Origin: Archangium gephyra
GTDB lineage: Bacteria; Myxococcota; Myxococcia; Myxococcales; Myxococcaceae
Direction of reading: 5' to 3'
NCBI GenBank assembly: GCA_003243425.1
Contig: QFQP01000006.1
Span: forward strand, 1 to 64,000
Length of the DNA: 64,000 nt
Shown: in pieces, positions 50,336-59,038 of the stretch
How positions within the stretch are numbered: the stretch's first letter is position 1
Layout: every line of letters begins with the position of its first letter
Position numbers and translations under genes: made by a program
The notes under the pieces: generated by a model
Told to the model about the DNA's origin: nothing
The model's input: only the letters and a program-made list of their open reading frames with translations
Databases searched by the model: none

Positions 50336-51243
50336 GCAAGCTCGTCTCGATGCGTGACGCCATCGCGGCGAACGTGAATGACGGTGACAGTGTGGCCATC
50401 GACGGCTTCACGCACCTCATCTGCTTCGCCGCGGGTCATGAGCTGATTCGTCAGAAGAAGAAGGACCTCACCGCCATTCGTCTGACGCCTGACCTCGTGG
50501 TCGACCAGATGATCGCCGCCGGCATCGTGAAGAAGCTGGTCTTCAGCTGGGGCGGCAACCCGGGCGTCGGCTCGCTTCACGCGTTCCGTCGCGCCATCGA
50601 GCCGAACGGTGGCGCGCCGCGCATCGAGATCGAGGAGTACTCACACTTCGGTCTGCTCTCGCGCTTCCTCGCGGGCAGCGCGGGCCTGCCGTTCTGGCCG
50701 CTCGACAACTTCGGCGGCACGTCGTTGCCCGACGTGAACCCCGACATTCGCAGCGTGACCTGCCCGTACACCGGCAAGGTGCTCGCGACCGTTCCCGCGA
50801 TTCACCCTGACGTGGCCATCGTTCACTGCCAGCGCGCCGATGAAGACGGCAACGCGCAGGTGTGGGGCCTGTACGGCGCGCAGAAGGAGGTCGCGTTCGC
50901 CAGCAAGCGCGTCATCGTGGTCGCCGAAGAAATCGTTCCCACGTCGGTGATTCGCGCTGACCCCAACCGCACGCTGGTTCCCGGTTTGAAGGTGAACGCA
51001 GTGGTGCACGAGCCCTGGGGCTGTCACCCCAGCTACGTGCAGGGTCACTACGACCGCGACAACGACTTCTACGTGGCGTGGGAAGAGGTCTCGAAGGACG
51101 CGGCGACGTACGCCAAGTGGCTCGAAGACTGGGTCTACGGCGTCGAGGACCGCGCGGCGTACGTGAAGAAGCTCGGCGAGGAAGTGACGTCGAAGCTCAA
51201 GGCGAAGCCGCGTCGTTCGGAAGGAGTCGACTATGGGTTCTGA
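50332..51243 (+). CDS. CoA transferase subunit A (glutaconate CoA-transferase-like)
   Basis: A 303-residue alpha subunit of a class I CoA transferase: VNDGDSVAIDGFTHLICFAAGHELIRQ, KLVFSWGGNPGVGSLHAFRRA, HPDVAIVHCQRADEDGNAQVWGLYGAQKEVAFASKRVIVVAEE. The closest layout is the GctA/short-chain acid CoA-transferase group. Start GTG 50332 overlaps the aminotransferase stop (GTGA). It would activate the dicarboxylic or short-chain acid made upstream, consistent with a lysine/GABA/aminovalerate type route (inference). Confidence 0.9.
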
Positions 51244-51979
51244 ACAGATGGTGTTCCGCGCTGCGCAGGAACTTCACGACAAAGACGTGGTGTTCGTGGG
51301 CATCGGCTTGCCGAACCTGGCGTGCAACCTCGCGCGCGCCACGCACGCACCGTCGCTGTGCCTCATCTACGAATCGGGCGCCGTCGGTGCGGTGCCGCAG
51401 CGGTTGCCGGTGTCCATCGGCGACCCGGCGCTGGTGACCGACTCGCTCGCCGTCGTGTCGCAGGCCGACATCTTCCAGTGCTACCTGCAGCGCGGGCTCA
51501 TCGAGGTCGGGTTCCTCGGCGGCGCGCAGATCGATCGTTACGGCAACCTGAACACCACGGTGGTCGGCAACTACGCCAACCCGAAGGTGCGTCTGCCGGG
51601 CTCGGGCGGCGCGTGTGAGATCGCCGTGCACGCGAAGCGGCTGCTGATCATCATGCGCATGTCGAAGCGCGCGTTCGTCGAGAAGTGCGACTTCGTGACC
51701 AGCCCCGGTCACCGCGCGGCGAACGGTAAGACGCGCAAGGAGCTCGGTTTGCCCGGCGGCGGCCCCACCAGGCTCATCACCGACCTCGGCGTGTTCGACT
51801 TCGACGAGACGGGCGAAGCGCTGCTCACCGAGCTGGCGCCGAACGTCACCTTCGAGCAGGTGCAGGCAGCGTGCGGTTGGAAGGTGAAGCGCGCCAACGA
51901 GCTCACGCCGATGGCCGACATGAAGGCCGATACGCTTGGCCTGCTCAAGAAGCTCGACCCTCAGAATCTCTATCTCTGA
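51233..51979 (+). CDS. CoA transferase subunit B
   Basis: A 248-residue beta subunit. The catalytic Glu is present in LIYESGAVGAVP, supporting true transferase activity rather than the hydrolase-type relatives. FLGGAQIDRYGNLNTTVVGNYANPKVRLPGSGGA is conserved in GctB-like proteins. Starts 11 bases before the end of subunit A, typical of the pair. It is the last gene of the 46-52 kb operon. Confidence 0.9.
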   Translation: MGSEQMVFRAAQELHDKDVVFVGIGLPNLACNLARATHAPSLCLIYESGAVGAVPQRLPVSIGDPALVTDSLAVVSQADIFQCYLQRGLIEVGFLGGAQIDRYGNLNTTVVGNYANPKVRLPGSGGACEIAVHAKRLLIIMRMSKRAFVEKCDFVTSPGHRAANGKTRKELGLPGGGPTRLITDLGVFDFDETGEALLTELAPNVTFEQVQAACGWKVKRANELTPMADMKADTLGLLKKLDPQNLYL

Positions 51980-51998
51980 GATTCGAAAACTCCGCAGA

Positions 51999-52041
51999 TC
52001 CCCTCTACCCGCGAAAGCGGGGGGAGGGTCAGGGAGGGGGG
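51999..52041 (+). repeat. Palindromic GC-rich intergenic repeat, copy 1
   Basis: Left arm CCCTCTACCCGC, GAAA tetraloop, right arm GCGGGGGGAGGG, followed by TCAGGGAGGGGGG. It lies between the CoA transferase and PspC genes. The same layout occurs at 56331 and 61658. Confidence 0.7.
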
Positions 52042-52074
52042 CAATCAATTCCTCACGCCTCCGTACTGCAGGAC

Positions 52075-52380
52075 ATGAACGAGTCCTCCCCGAACAGCTC
52101 CCAACACCAGGTTCTTCACCGTGATGTTCCCGGCCGTATGTTGGCCGGCGTCTGCGCGGCGCTCGCTCAGCACTTCGGCTGGAACGTCGCACTGGTGCGC
52201 ATTCTCTTCGTCGTCAGCGTCGCCTTCACCGGTGGCCTGGTGTTCTGGGTCTATGCCGCCGCGTGGGCGCTCACGCCGTTCACCGCAAACGACAAGTCGC
52301 CGATGACGCGCCTCATCGACGGCATCGGCAGCCTCTTCGCGCCACCTAAGACCGCGACGGTCGAGAAGGTGCAGCTCTAA
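52075..52380 (+). CDS. PspC-domain protein
   Basis: A 101-residue protein with a PspC domain: VLHRDVPGRMLAGVCAALAQHFGWNVALVRILFVVSVAFTGGLVFWVYAAAWALTP, with one long membrane segment around residues 42-64. PspC proteins take part in envelope-stress signalling. No pspA or other psp genes are nearby. Start is ATG 52075. Downstream of repeat copy 1. Confidence 0.85.
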   Translation: MNESSPNSSQHQVLHRDVPGRMLAGVCAALAQHFGWNVALVRILFVVSVAFTGGLVFWVYAAAWALTPFTANDKSPMTRLIDGIGSLFAPPKTATVEKVQL

Positions 52381-53151
52381 TCAACCGCGCGCGTTCGACA
52401 CGCCGCCTCCCGACGGAGGCGGTACATCGACGCGACGCAGCCGCACCGTGAAGTCGGGAATCGGCGGGAGCGCGGCGATGGCTCGGTTCATGTTCGCGGT
52501 CAGCTCGGTGATGTAGCGGCTGTACCCGGTCGCACGGTTGACGATGCACACCATCACCCACGCAGCGACGATGGCGGTGAGCGACACACCGAACAGCGGC
52601 CACTCCCGCAGCATGAAGAAGGAGACCATCGCCACCAGCCCGGCGAGCGTGACGAGCGCAGCGGACCACGTGGCGACCGACACCAGCACTGACCACTTCG
52701 GCTGCGGCGGGTCTCCCGGCAGGTCCGCGTCTTCGAGGCGAAGCTCGTGCGGCTCATACGCCCACACGTCGGCGGCGTAGTCGCCGGGGGGCACGTTGAA
52801 CTCGTGGCGAGGCGCGTCGCCCGCGCTCTGCGCGTCGGCCAACACCGCGGCTCTGCCCGTCAGCACCAACTTCCCGCTCGGCACACGCAGCCAGAGGTTC
52901 TCGGCGTGCTGATGCGCGTACTGCACGTGCTCCGGCGTCGGCTCTTCGACGAGCAGCTCCACAGAGCCGATGAACTGACGAATGCCGTCGCACTGCAGCC
53001 ACACGCAGTGTCCTGCCTCCGCTTCGGGACGCTCACCATCGTTGAGAACGAAGTCGTTGAACGTTCGCGTGTTCCATCGACGCTCGGACTCTGCGTCGAA
53101 CACCAGCAATGGACCCTGCTCGGCGTAGAGCTCGGTGAGCGCGTGTTTCAC
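52381..53151 (-). CDS. Two-helix membrane protein of unknown function
   Basis: A 256-residue protein. Residues 1-145 form a soluble domain rich in strands (GKLVLTGRAAVL, HEFNVPPGDYAADVWAYEPHELRLED). Two membrane helices follow at about 155-178 and 185-207 (LVTLAGLVAMVSFFML, VSLTAIVAAWVMVCIV), with a short C-terminal tail. Start GTG 53151 overlaps the stop of the lipoprotein gene (GTGA). Family not recognised. Convergent, abutting pspC. Confidence 0.55.
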   Translation of the reverse strand: MKHALTELYAEQGPLLVFDAESERRWNTRTFNDFVLNDGERPEAEAGHCVWLQCDGIRQFIGSVELLVEEPTPEHVQYAHQHAENLWLRVPSGKLVLTGRAAVLADAQSAGDAPRHEFNVPPGDYAADVWAYEPHELRLEDADLPGDPPQPKWSVLVSVATWSAALVTLAGLVAMVSFFMLREWPLFGVSLTAIVAAWVMVCIVNRATGYSRYITELTANMNRAIAALPPIPDFTVRLRRVDVPPPSGGGVSNARG

Positions 53152-53948
53152 TTCTTGCAGAGGTCCTGCGTGCCGTCGTCCCACTTCTTCAGGTTGTCGA
53201 GGACGATGTTGAGGAACCCGTTGTCTTCAATCGTGAGGTCGTAGGTCTTGATCTCACGCCACATGCCGTACGCGTGGAAGATGCGGCCCGGCGACTGCTC
53301 CCAGAACACTTCGATCTGGTAGTCCTGCTTGAAGTAGCTCGTGGTGTTCGGGTTCATGAACGTCGCCGGCGCCGTCAGGTACGTGCGCGCGATGATGAAG
53401 TCGCCGTTCGCGCCGCCCTTCACACGGCGAAGCCCACCCTTCACGTTCGAGTCGTAGACGTCGCCGAGCGGCAGCGCGACGCGCATCGCGATGTCCCAGT
53501 TGATGCGATCGACGCGCTTCGAATTGAACGCCTCGGGGTCGCTCACGGTGAACGTGCGGTCGTACGACTCGTACACGCCCGCGTACTGCGCCTTCTGGTC
53601 CTTCGCCGACAAGATGGTCTCGAGCTTGTCGAGCGAGCAGTCGAAGAGGTTCACCAGAATCACGCCGCGTGCGTTCGCCGGCTCGTTGTTCTCGAGCCCG
53701 AACTTCACGAGGTCGCTCACCTCGAGCCGATTTCGCATCTGCCCCTTGAGCGGCGCGGTGCGCGTGTCGGCTTTGCCAGCGACCGCGAGCTTCGACGCAC
53801 CATCGATGAGCAACGCGTCGTCGGCATCATCACCGTTCACCCAGAACCACTTCAGGTTCGCGTCGACTTCTTCCGGCGCGGTTTCCGGCGGCGTCTGGTC
53901 GAGGCAGGCAACGAAACAGAACGAAACGAGCAGGGCGAATCGGCGCAT
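53148..53948 (-). CDS. Lipoprotein of unknown function
   Basis: A 266-residue lipoprotein (lipobox FCFVAC). The start at 53948 follows a Gly-rich purine stretch; the in-frame upstream part is not protein-like. The mature protein is rich in Asp/Asn and aromatics (NLKWFWVNGDDADDALLIDGASKLAV, IKTYDLTIEDNGFLNIVLDNLKKWDDGTQDLCKK) and resembles no named family to me. It is 20 bases downstream of the channel-SBP fusion gene on the same strand and so may be co-expressed with it. Confidence 0.65.
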   Translation of the reverse strand: MRRFALLVSFCFVACLDQTPPETAPEEVDANLKWFWVNGDDADDALLIDGASKLAVAGKADTRTAPLKGQMRNRLEVSDLVKFGLENNEPANARGVILVNLFDCSLDKLETILSAKDQKAQYAGVYESYDRTFTVSDPEAFNSKRVDRINWDIAMRVALPLGDVYDSNVKGGLRRVKGGANGDFIIARTYLTAPATFMNPNTTSYFKQDYQIEVFWEQSPGRIFHAYGMWREIKTYDLTIEDNGFLNIVLDNLKKWDDGTQDLCKK

Positions 53949-53968
53949 CGGCGAAGGGGGATAGCGCG

Positions 53969-56329
53969 TCACTGCGAAAGGCTCCACTGGTCGACGTTCC
54001 ACCAGATGGAATCGGCGTTGCCCCAGTCGGGGCCGCTCAACTCTTCACGCACCGCGGCGAGCCGCGAGGTCAGCACCAGCGGCAACACCGGCAGGCGGTC
54101 GAACCACATGTGCTGCAGCACGGTCTCGAGCTGGTCGCGCCGCTCGTCGTACAGCGTGCTCACGTAGCGCTCGTATTCGTCGACCATCGCGCGGTCGAAG
54201 TGCTCGGCGTTCACGAGGTCGAGCCGGTAGCGCCCTTCGATGAACTTCGCGCCCATGAAGCGCGACGGCTCGTCTGTGCTGCGGCCCACCAGAATCAGCC
54301 CGTCGAAGTCCTTCTGCGCGAACTGCCAGAGCTGTTCGTGCTCTTCGACCTCGAGCGTGACGCCGGCCTTCGCCAGGTCCGCGCGCAGCTTCTCGAGGAT
54401 GATCGCGTTGGTCGCCGACTTCGAACGCTGCGGGCCCATGTGCAGCTTCACCGTCAACCCATTGAGCGAGAAGTCGGACGCAGGCACCTTCTTGCGCGGC
54501 AGGTCACGCCAGCCCGACGCCACGCGCGCTGGCATCGGCGCGAGCTCCTTCACCAGCCCGTCGCGATCGATGGCGTTCAACAACGCGCGCCGCGCCTCGA
54601 GCGAGTCCCACGGCGGTGAATTGAGGTTGGGCATCAGCACCCAGAGCTGCTCACCCGGCTGCTCGAAGATGCGGACCCCCGGCTTTCCTTTCAGCAGCTC
54701 GTAGGAGTCCGGCGTGAGCGACGAGATGACGTCGAGCTCCTTCGCCAGCAGCGCCGCCGCGGCTTCTTCGGGCGTCTTCTGCAGCAACTCGACCTTCTCG
54801 AACACCGGCCTCGGGCCCGCGTAGGTCTCGTTGCGCACCAGCGTGAGCTTCTGACCCTTCACCAGGTCACCCGTCAGGTACGGCGCCGCCGAAGCGAGCT
54901 CCTTGCCGTTCACCAGACGATTGAGCGCGTCGGCGCCGCCGTCACCGATGGGTTTGTCGTTGGCGGGGAAGAGGGTGAGGCCGTTGAGGTACTCGCCGTG
55001 CCGCTCGGAGTAGGTGACGTCGACGGTGCGATCGTCGACGGCCACGATGCGCTTCCGCAGCGGGTCGTGACCCACGTTGATGGAGTACTCGAGATCCTTC
55101 GTGGAGATCTTCCGGCCGTCGCTCCACTTCGCGCCCTCACGCAGCCGCCAGCGAACGATCATCCCGCCGTCGGGCAACAGGCGAACCATGGAGTTCGTCA
55201 TCGCCGGCGCCTCTTCGACGATGGCCGGGCGCATGATGCCGTCGCTGCCGCGAACCACGAGCTGGGTCCTGCGGCTCGGGCCTCCGGGCGCGTGCACACT
55301 GTCGACGTTCGCGCTCGCCACGCGCAGCAGCGGCTGCGAGGGCTTCGGCTCCACCATGGGCGGCGGCGCGCGGTAGGTGCTCTCGAGCGCGTCGGCCACC
55401 AGCATGCCCGCGTTGAGCAGCGCCACCACCGGCAGCGCCCAGATGCCGAAGCGGTCGAGCTTCCGCGCCGAATCCGCGTTGTGCAGCGAGATGCGGAACG
55501 ACGCCACGCTGCACAGGAACGTGCCGGTGATGAACACGTAGGCACCGAGGAACAACTTGTCGGCCGCTACCAGGTAGGTGACGTCGGGCAGCGTGTCGGC
55601 CTGCGTGTAGTGGAACGCGATGCACGCCAGCAGCGCGGTGATGCCCATCGCCGAGCGCACGTCGATGCGATCTCCCGGCAGGAACAACGCGAGCAACGCC
55701 ATCAGCAGAATGAGCGCGAGCGGCAGCGCGAACTTGAGCAGGTACGGGCCGAAGGGCCGGTGCATCTCGACCAGGAAGGTGGCGCGACGCAGCCGCGCGC
55801 TCTTGCCTTCGTGCGGAATCGAGCCGAGGTCCGAACCGAACCGCTTCACGTCGGTGCGCGCCTGGAAGAAGGGCTCGTAGCTCCAGCCGGTGATGGAGAA
55901 CTGCGGGCTCATTCCGCTCGCGCCGAGATCTGGAATCAGGATGCCGTCGGTGTCTTCGAGGCCGATGACCACCGGCAACGTCTGCGTGTCGAAGGGGAAC
56001 GAGTGCACCGGGAAGTCGCCGCGAAACGTGCCCTGCACCCGCCACTGCGCCGAGTGCCACGCCCCGTCGTGCTCGAAGCCCATCTCGTCCTTCGAATCGA
56101 GCTCCGCGAGGTTCTCGAAGGTGATCTCCGGCACCACCGGCTCGCCGCGCCACTTCACCCACACGCGGAGGTCGGCCTTGAAGTGGCCTTCCTTCAACGC
56201 GAAGTCGGACACGTCGGACAAATACGTTCCGACGTAGACGTTTCGTTCTTCGAGCGTTGCTTGTTGCTGCGTTGCAGAGACGACGACGCACAGGGCGATG
56301 GCCGAAAGCACGCGCGCACACTCTCGCAA
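53969..56329 (-). CDS. Pentameric ligand-gated ion channel fused to a family 5 solute-binding protein
   Basis: A 786-residue two-part protein. Residues 1-24 are a signal peptide. Residues 30-195 are the beta-sandwich extracellular domain of a Cys-loop-type channel (VYVGTYLSDVSDF, ADLRVWVKWRG, and FPFDTQTLPVVI, the counterpart of the Cys-loop signature region, without its cysteines). Four membrane helices follow: about 198-218, 222-241 (M2, RSAMGITALLACIAFHYT), 256-278 and 296-314. After M4, whose C-terminus faces the periplasm in all known pLGICs, a linker leads to an SBP_bac_5-type ligand-binding domain (about 330-786): LLPDGGMIVRWRLREGAKWSDGRKISTKDLEYSIN, ending WFDRLPVLPLVLTS. These SBPs bind peptides or similar solutes for ABC importers; none is encoded here. 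The fusion joins solute capture and ion conduction in one chain. Divergent from an M20 peptidase, 45 bases away. Confidence 0.9.
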   Translation of the reverse strand: MRECARVLSAIALCVVVSATQQQATLEERNVYVGTYLSDVSDFALKEGHFKADLRVWVKWRGEPVVPEITFENLAELDSKDEMGFEHDGAWHSAQWRVQGTFRGDFPVHSFPFDTQTLPVVIGLEDTDGILIPDLGASGMSPQFSITGWSYEPFFQARTDVKRFGSDLGSIPHEGKSARLRRATFLVEMHRPFGPYLLKFALPLALILLMALLALFLPGDRIDVRSAMGITALLACIAFHYTQADTLPDVTYLVAADKLFLGAYVFITGTFLCSVASFRISLHNADSARKLDRFGIWALPVVALLNAGMLVADALESTYRAPPPMVEPKPSQPLLRVASANVDSVHAPGGPSRRTQLVVRGSDGIMRPAIVEEAPAMTNSMVRLLPDGGMIVRWRLREGAKWSDGRKISTKDLEYSINVGHDPLRKRIVAVDDRTVDVTYSERHGEYLNGLTLFPANDKPIGDGGADALNRLVNGKELASAAPYLTGDLVKGQKLTLVRNETYAGPRPVFEKVELLQKTPEEAAAALLAKELDVISSLTPDSYELLKGKPGVRIFEQPGEQLWVLMPNLNSPPWDSLEARRALLNAIDRDGLVKELAPMPARVASGWRDLPRKKVPASDFSLNGLTVKLHMGPQRSKSATNAIILEKLRADLAKAGVTLEVEEHEQLWQFAQKDFDGLILVGRSTDEPSRFMGAKFIEGRYRLDLVNAEHFDRAMVDEYERYVSTLYDERRDQLETVLQHMWFDRLPVLPLVLTSRLAAVREELSGPDWGNADSIWWNVDQWSLSQ

Positions 56330-56330
56330 A

Positions 56331-56367
56331 TTCCCTCTCGCGGCGAGCAGGGAGAGGGTTAGGGAGC
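56331..56367 (+). repeat. Palindromic GC-rich intergenic repeat, copy 2 (supplies an RBS)
   Basis: Arms CCCTCTCGC and GGGAGAGGG around a short loop, then TTAGGGAG. It fills the divergent gap between the channel fusion start (56329) and the M20 peptidase start (56375). The terminal AGGGAG (56361-56366) stands eight bases before the ATG and is the only Shine-Dalgarno candidate for the peptidase gene. Confidence 0.75.
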
Positions 56368-56374
56368 GTGGCCC

Positions 56375-57790
56375 ATGAAGCAGTCGTTGTTGCCTCTGTT
56401 GTTGCTGGCCGGCTGCGCGTCGGTGAAGCCCATCGGTCCCGGCCTCACCGCGCCGACCGTCGACTGGCCCGCCGCCGGTGACGAAGCCGTCGACGTGCTC
56501 TCGCGCTACCTGCGCGTCGACACCATCAACCCACCGGGCAACGAAACGCGCGGCGCTCAGTTCCTCGCCGAAGAGCTCGCCAAAGACGGCATCGAGTCGT
56601 CGATCTCCGAGTTCGCGCCCGGCCGCGGCTCGCTCATCGCGCGCGTGCGTGCGCCGTCGCCCACCGAAAAGCCGCTGTGTCTGCTCTCACACATCGACGT
56701 GGTGACCGCCAATGACAGTGATTGGCCTGAAGACGCACAGCCGCTGTCTGGCGTGATGAAAGACGGCGCCATCTGGGGCCGCGGCGCGCTCGACATGAAG
56801 GGCATGGGCGTCATCGAGCTGCAGACGCTGCGGCTGTTGAAGCGCACCGGCGCGAAGTTGAAGCGCGACGTCATCCTCATCGCCGTCGCCGACGAAGAGG
56901 TCGACAACGGCGGCATGCACCACGTGGTCGACACGAAGTGGGACGAGCTCGACTGCGGCGTGATGTTGAACGAAGGCGGCATCGGTCTGCCGGGGCTGCT
57001 CTTCGAAGGGCAGACGGTGTTCCCGGTGACGGTGGCCGAGAAGGGCACGTTGTGGCTCGAGCTGACGGCGACGGGCGAAGCGGGTCACGGCTCGACGCCG
57101 GTGCCGACGCGCGCGCCCATGAAGTTGCAGCGCGCGATGGAGCGCCTCAATTCACGTGAAGTCAAACCAACCATTCACCCGGCGCTGTATGAATTGCTCG
57201 CGCGCGTAGGTGAGCAGAAGAAGGGCCTCACCGGCGCGGTGCTGGGTTCGAAGGCGCTCGTCGACCTGCTCGTCACCGGCAAGCTGATGAGCGTGCCGCC
57301 GACGCGCGCGGCCATCACCAATACGTGCCAGGTCACCGGCTTCGAGGGCAAAGGCAGCGCAGCGAACGTGATTCCCACCGAGGTCGCGGCCATCGTCGAC
57401 TGCCGCGTGTTGCCGGGTGTCGCGCCCGAAGCGTTCCTGGGTGAGCTCAAGAAGCTCGTCGAAGTGGAAGAGGGCGTGACGCTCACCGTGATTCAGGCCG
57501 AGCCCGCAACCGAATCGACCTGGGACGATCCGTTCTTCGACGCGCTCGTTCGCCGACTGACGGAGGGCCGCACCGATGTCGTCGTCGGGCCGGCCATCTC
57601 TCCGGGCTTCACCGATTCGAACATCGCGCGGCCGAAGGGCACGAAGGCCTACGGCATGGTCCCGTTCGAGATCGACTCGGAGCTGCTCGGCTCGATGCAC
57701 GGAAAGAACGAGCGGCTGCCGGTGGTGCAGTTGAAGCGCGGCCTCGAGATTCTCTTCCGCGCGGTGGTCGACGCAGCAGGCCAGCCGTGA
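56375..57790 (+). CDS. M20-family metallopeptidase lipoprotein
   Basis: A 471-residue lipoprotein (LLLLAGCASVK) of the M20/ArgE-DapE-CPG2 family. Di-zinc motifs: LLSHIDVVTA, GRGALDMKG, AVADEEVDNGG, and the inserted dimerisation domain; C-terminal EAGHGSTPVP and MHGKNERLP supply remaining ligands. These enzymes hydrolyse N-acyl amino acids or dipeptides. Being envelope-anchored, it could release peptides or amino acids in the periplasm, where the divergent channel-SBP fusion would sense them (inference). Its stop overlaps the next GTG (GTGA). Confidence 0.9.
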   Translation: MKQSLLPLLLLAGCASVKPIGPGLTAPTVDWPAAGDEAVDVLSRYLRVDTINPPGNETRGAQFLAEELAKDGIESSISEFAPGRGSLIARVRAPSPTEKPLCLLSHIDVVTANDSDWPEDAQPLSGVMKDGAIWGRGALDMKGMGVIELQTLRLLKRTGAKLKRDVILIAVADEEVDNGGMHHVVDTKWDELDCGVMLNEGGIGLPGLLFEGQTVFPVTVAEKGTLWLELTATGEAGHGSTPVPTRAPMKLQRAMERLNSREVKPTIHPALYELLARVGEQKKGLTGAVLGSKALVDLLVTGKLMSVPPTRAAITNTCQVTGFEGKGSAANVIPTEVAAIVDCRVLPGVAPEAFLGELKKLVEVEEGVTLTVIQAEPATESTWDDPFFDALVRRLTEGRTDVVVGPAISPGFTDSNIARPKGTKAYGMVPFEIDSELLGSMHGKNERLPVVQLKRGLEILFRAVVDAAGQP

Positions 57791-58986
57791 ACACCGCGCT
57801 GGTGCTGTTGATGCTCGCGCAGGCGCCGACCGTCGAGTCGTGGCCGCAGCGCGTCGACGTCGTCGAGGTGAAGGGCCTGTATTGGACGAAGGAGTTCGTC
57901 GTCCTCCGCGAGCTGCCGTGGAAGGCCGGGCAGACGATTTCGCAGAACGACTACGAGCTGGGCACCACGCGGTTGTGGAACACCGACCTGTTCTCGCAGA
58001 TCGCCGTGAAGGTCGAACACCGCGACGACGGCAAGACGGTCGTCGTCTACGACATCGAAGAGCGCTTCTCGTTGAACCCGCTCTTCTCGTTCGGCGTGGG
58101 CGGCGGCAGTTGGTGGTTCCGCGTCGGTGCGAATGACGTGAACTGGCTCGGCCGCTTTCTCGAGTGGGGCGTGCGCTACGAGCGCTTTGGTCTGTACAAC
58201 GGTGGACAGGGTTGGCTTCGCGACTACCGGCTGTTCAACAAGCGCCTGGTCGGCACCATTCATGCCGAGTTCCTGTTTCGCCCGCGCCCTGAATACACGC
58301 GCCGGCGCATGATGGGCATGGTCGACGTGTGGGGCGAGCTGAACGACGTCACCCGCGTCGGCGCGAAGTTGGAGGTCTTCCGCGACGAATACATCGACCC
58401 GCTCGAGGGTACGCCGCTGCTGCCGCCCGAATTGTTCGCGGGCCAGCTGACGACGTTTCAGCGCATCGGCCGCGTCGACACCGTTCGACTGCTGCAGAAG
58501 GGCTGGAGCTTCGAGCTGCGTGAAGTGCTCGGCGTGGGGATCATCGGCAGCAAGCCGCTGTACGCGCAGCTCTTCATGGAGTTCCTGTGGTTCAAGGAGT
58601 TCCTGAATCGCTTCAACCTCGCGGTGCGCGCGCAGGGCGGCATGTCGGTCGACGCGCCCACCGAGCAGAAGTTCTACCTCGGCGGGCTCGACCTCATTCG
58701 CGGCTACACCGACAGCATCGTGCGCACCGAGCGGTTCGCGCTCGCAAACGTCGAGCTGCGCGGGATCATCTTCGACTCGATGTGGTTCGCCATCATGGGC
58801 GCCGCGTTCGTCGATGGTGCGATTGCCGATGACGGCCGGCAGCTCACGCCGATGTTGTCGGTTGGTGGTGGCGTGCGTTTGCTGATTCCGCGCTTCGTGA
58901 AGACCGGTGTGCGTGCCGACGTGGCGGTCACGCTCACGGGAATTCCGACGCCGGGGTTCAGCTTCGGCGTGTACCAGTTCTTCTGA
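57787..58986 (+). CDS. Omp85/BamA-family outer-membrane protein
   Basis: A 399-residue protein with a short signal peptide, one POTRA-like domain (residues 20-90: VEVKGLYWTKEFVVLRELPWKAGQTISQNDYELG, IAVKVEH) and a C-terminal barrel with the family motif GGLDLIRGYTDS and terminal Phe (GVYQFF). It is shorter than BamA or TamA and resembles the ShlB/patatin-associated D15-like group. It assembles or transports proteins at the outer membrane. Coupled by GTGA overlap to the M20 peptidase. Confidence 0.85.
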   Translation: MNTALVLLMLAQAPTVESWPQRVDVVEVKGLYWTKEFVVLRELPWKAGQTISQNDYELGTTRLWNTDLFSQIAVKVEHRDDGKTVVVYDIEERFSLNPLFSFGVGGGSWWFRVGANDVNWLGRFLEWGVRYERFGLYNGGQGWLRDYRLFNKRLVGTIHAEFLFRPRPEYTRRRMMGMVDVWGELNDVTRVGAKLEVFRDEYIDPLEGTPLLPPELFAGQLTTFQRIGRVDTVRLLQKGWSFELREVLGVGIIGSKPLYAQLFMEFLWFKEFLNRFNLAVRAQGGMSVDAPTEQKFYLGGLDLIRGYTDSIVRTERFALANVELRGIIFDSMWFAIMGAAFVDGAIADDGRQLTPMLSVGGGVRLLIPRFVKTGVRADVAVTLTGIPTPGFSFGVYQFF

Positions 58987-59038
58987 ACGTCGCTTCAGCG
59001 TCGGCGCGAATACGTACTTCAGCTTCGACTGCTTCGGG

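Noticed and set aside
51233..51979. IpdB-type ring-opening hydrolase for steroid breakdown
   Set aside because: The catalytic Glu of CoA transferases (YESGAVGA) is kept and no other steroid-degradation genes are nearby.
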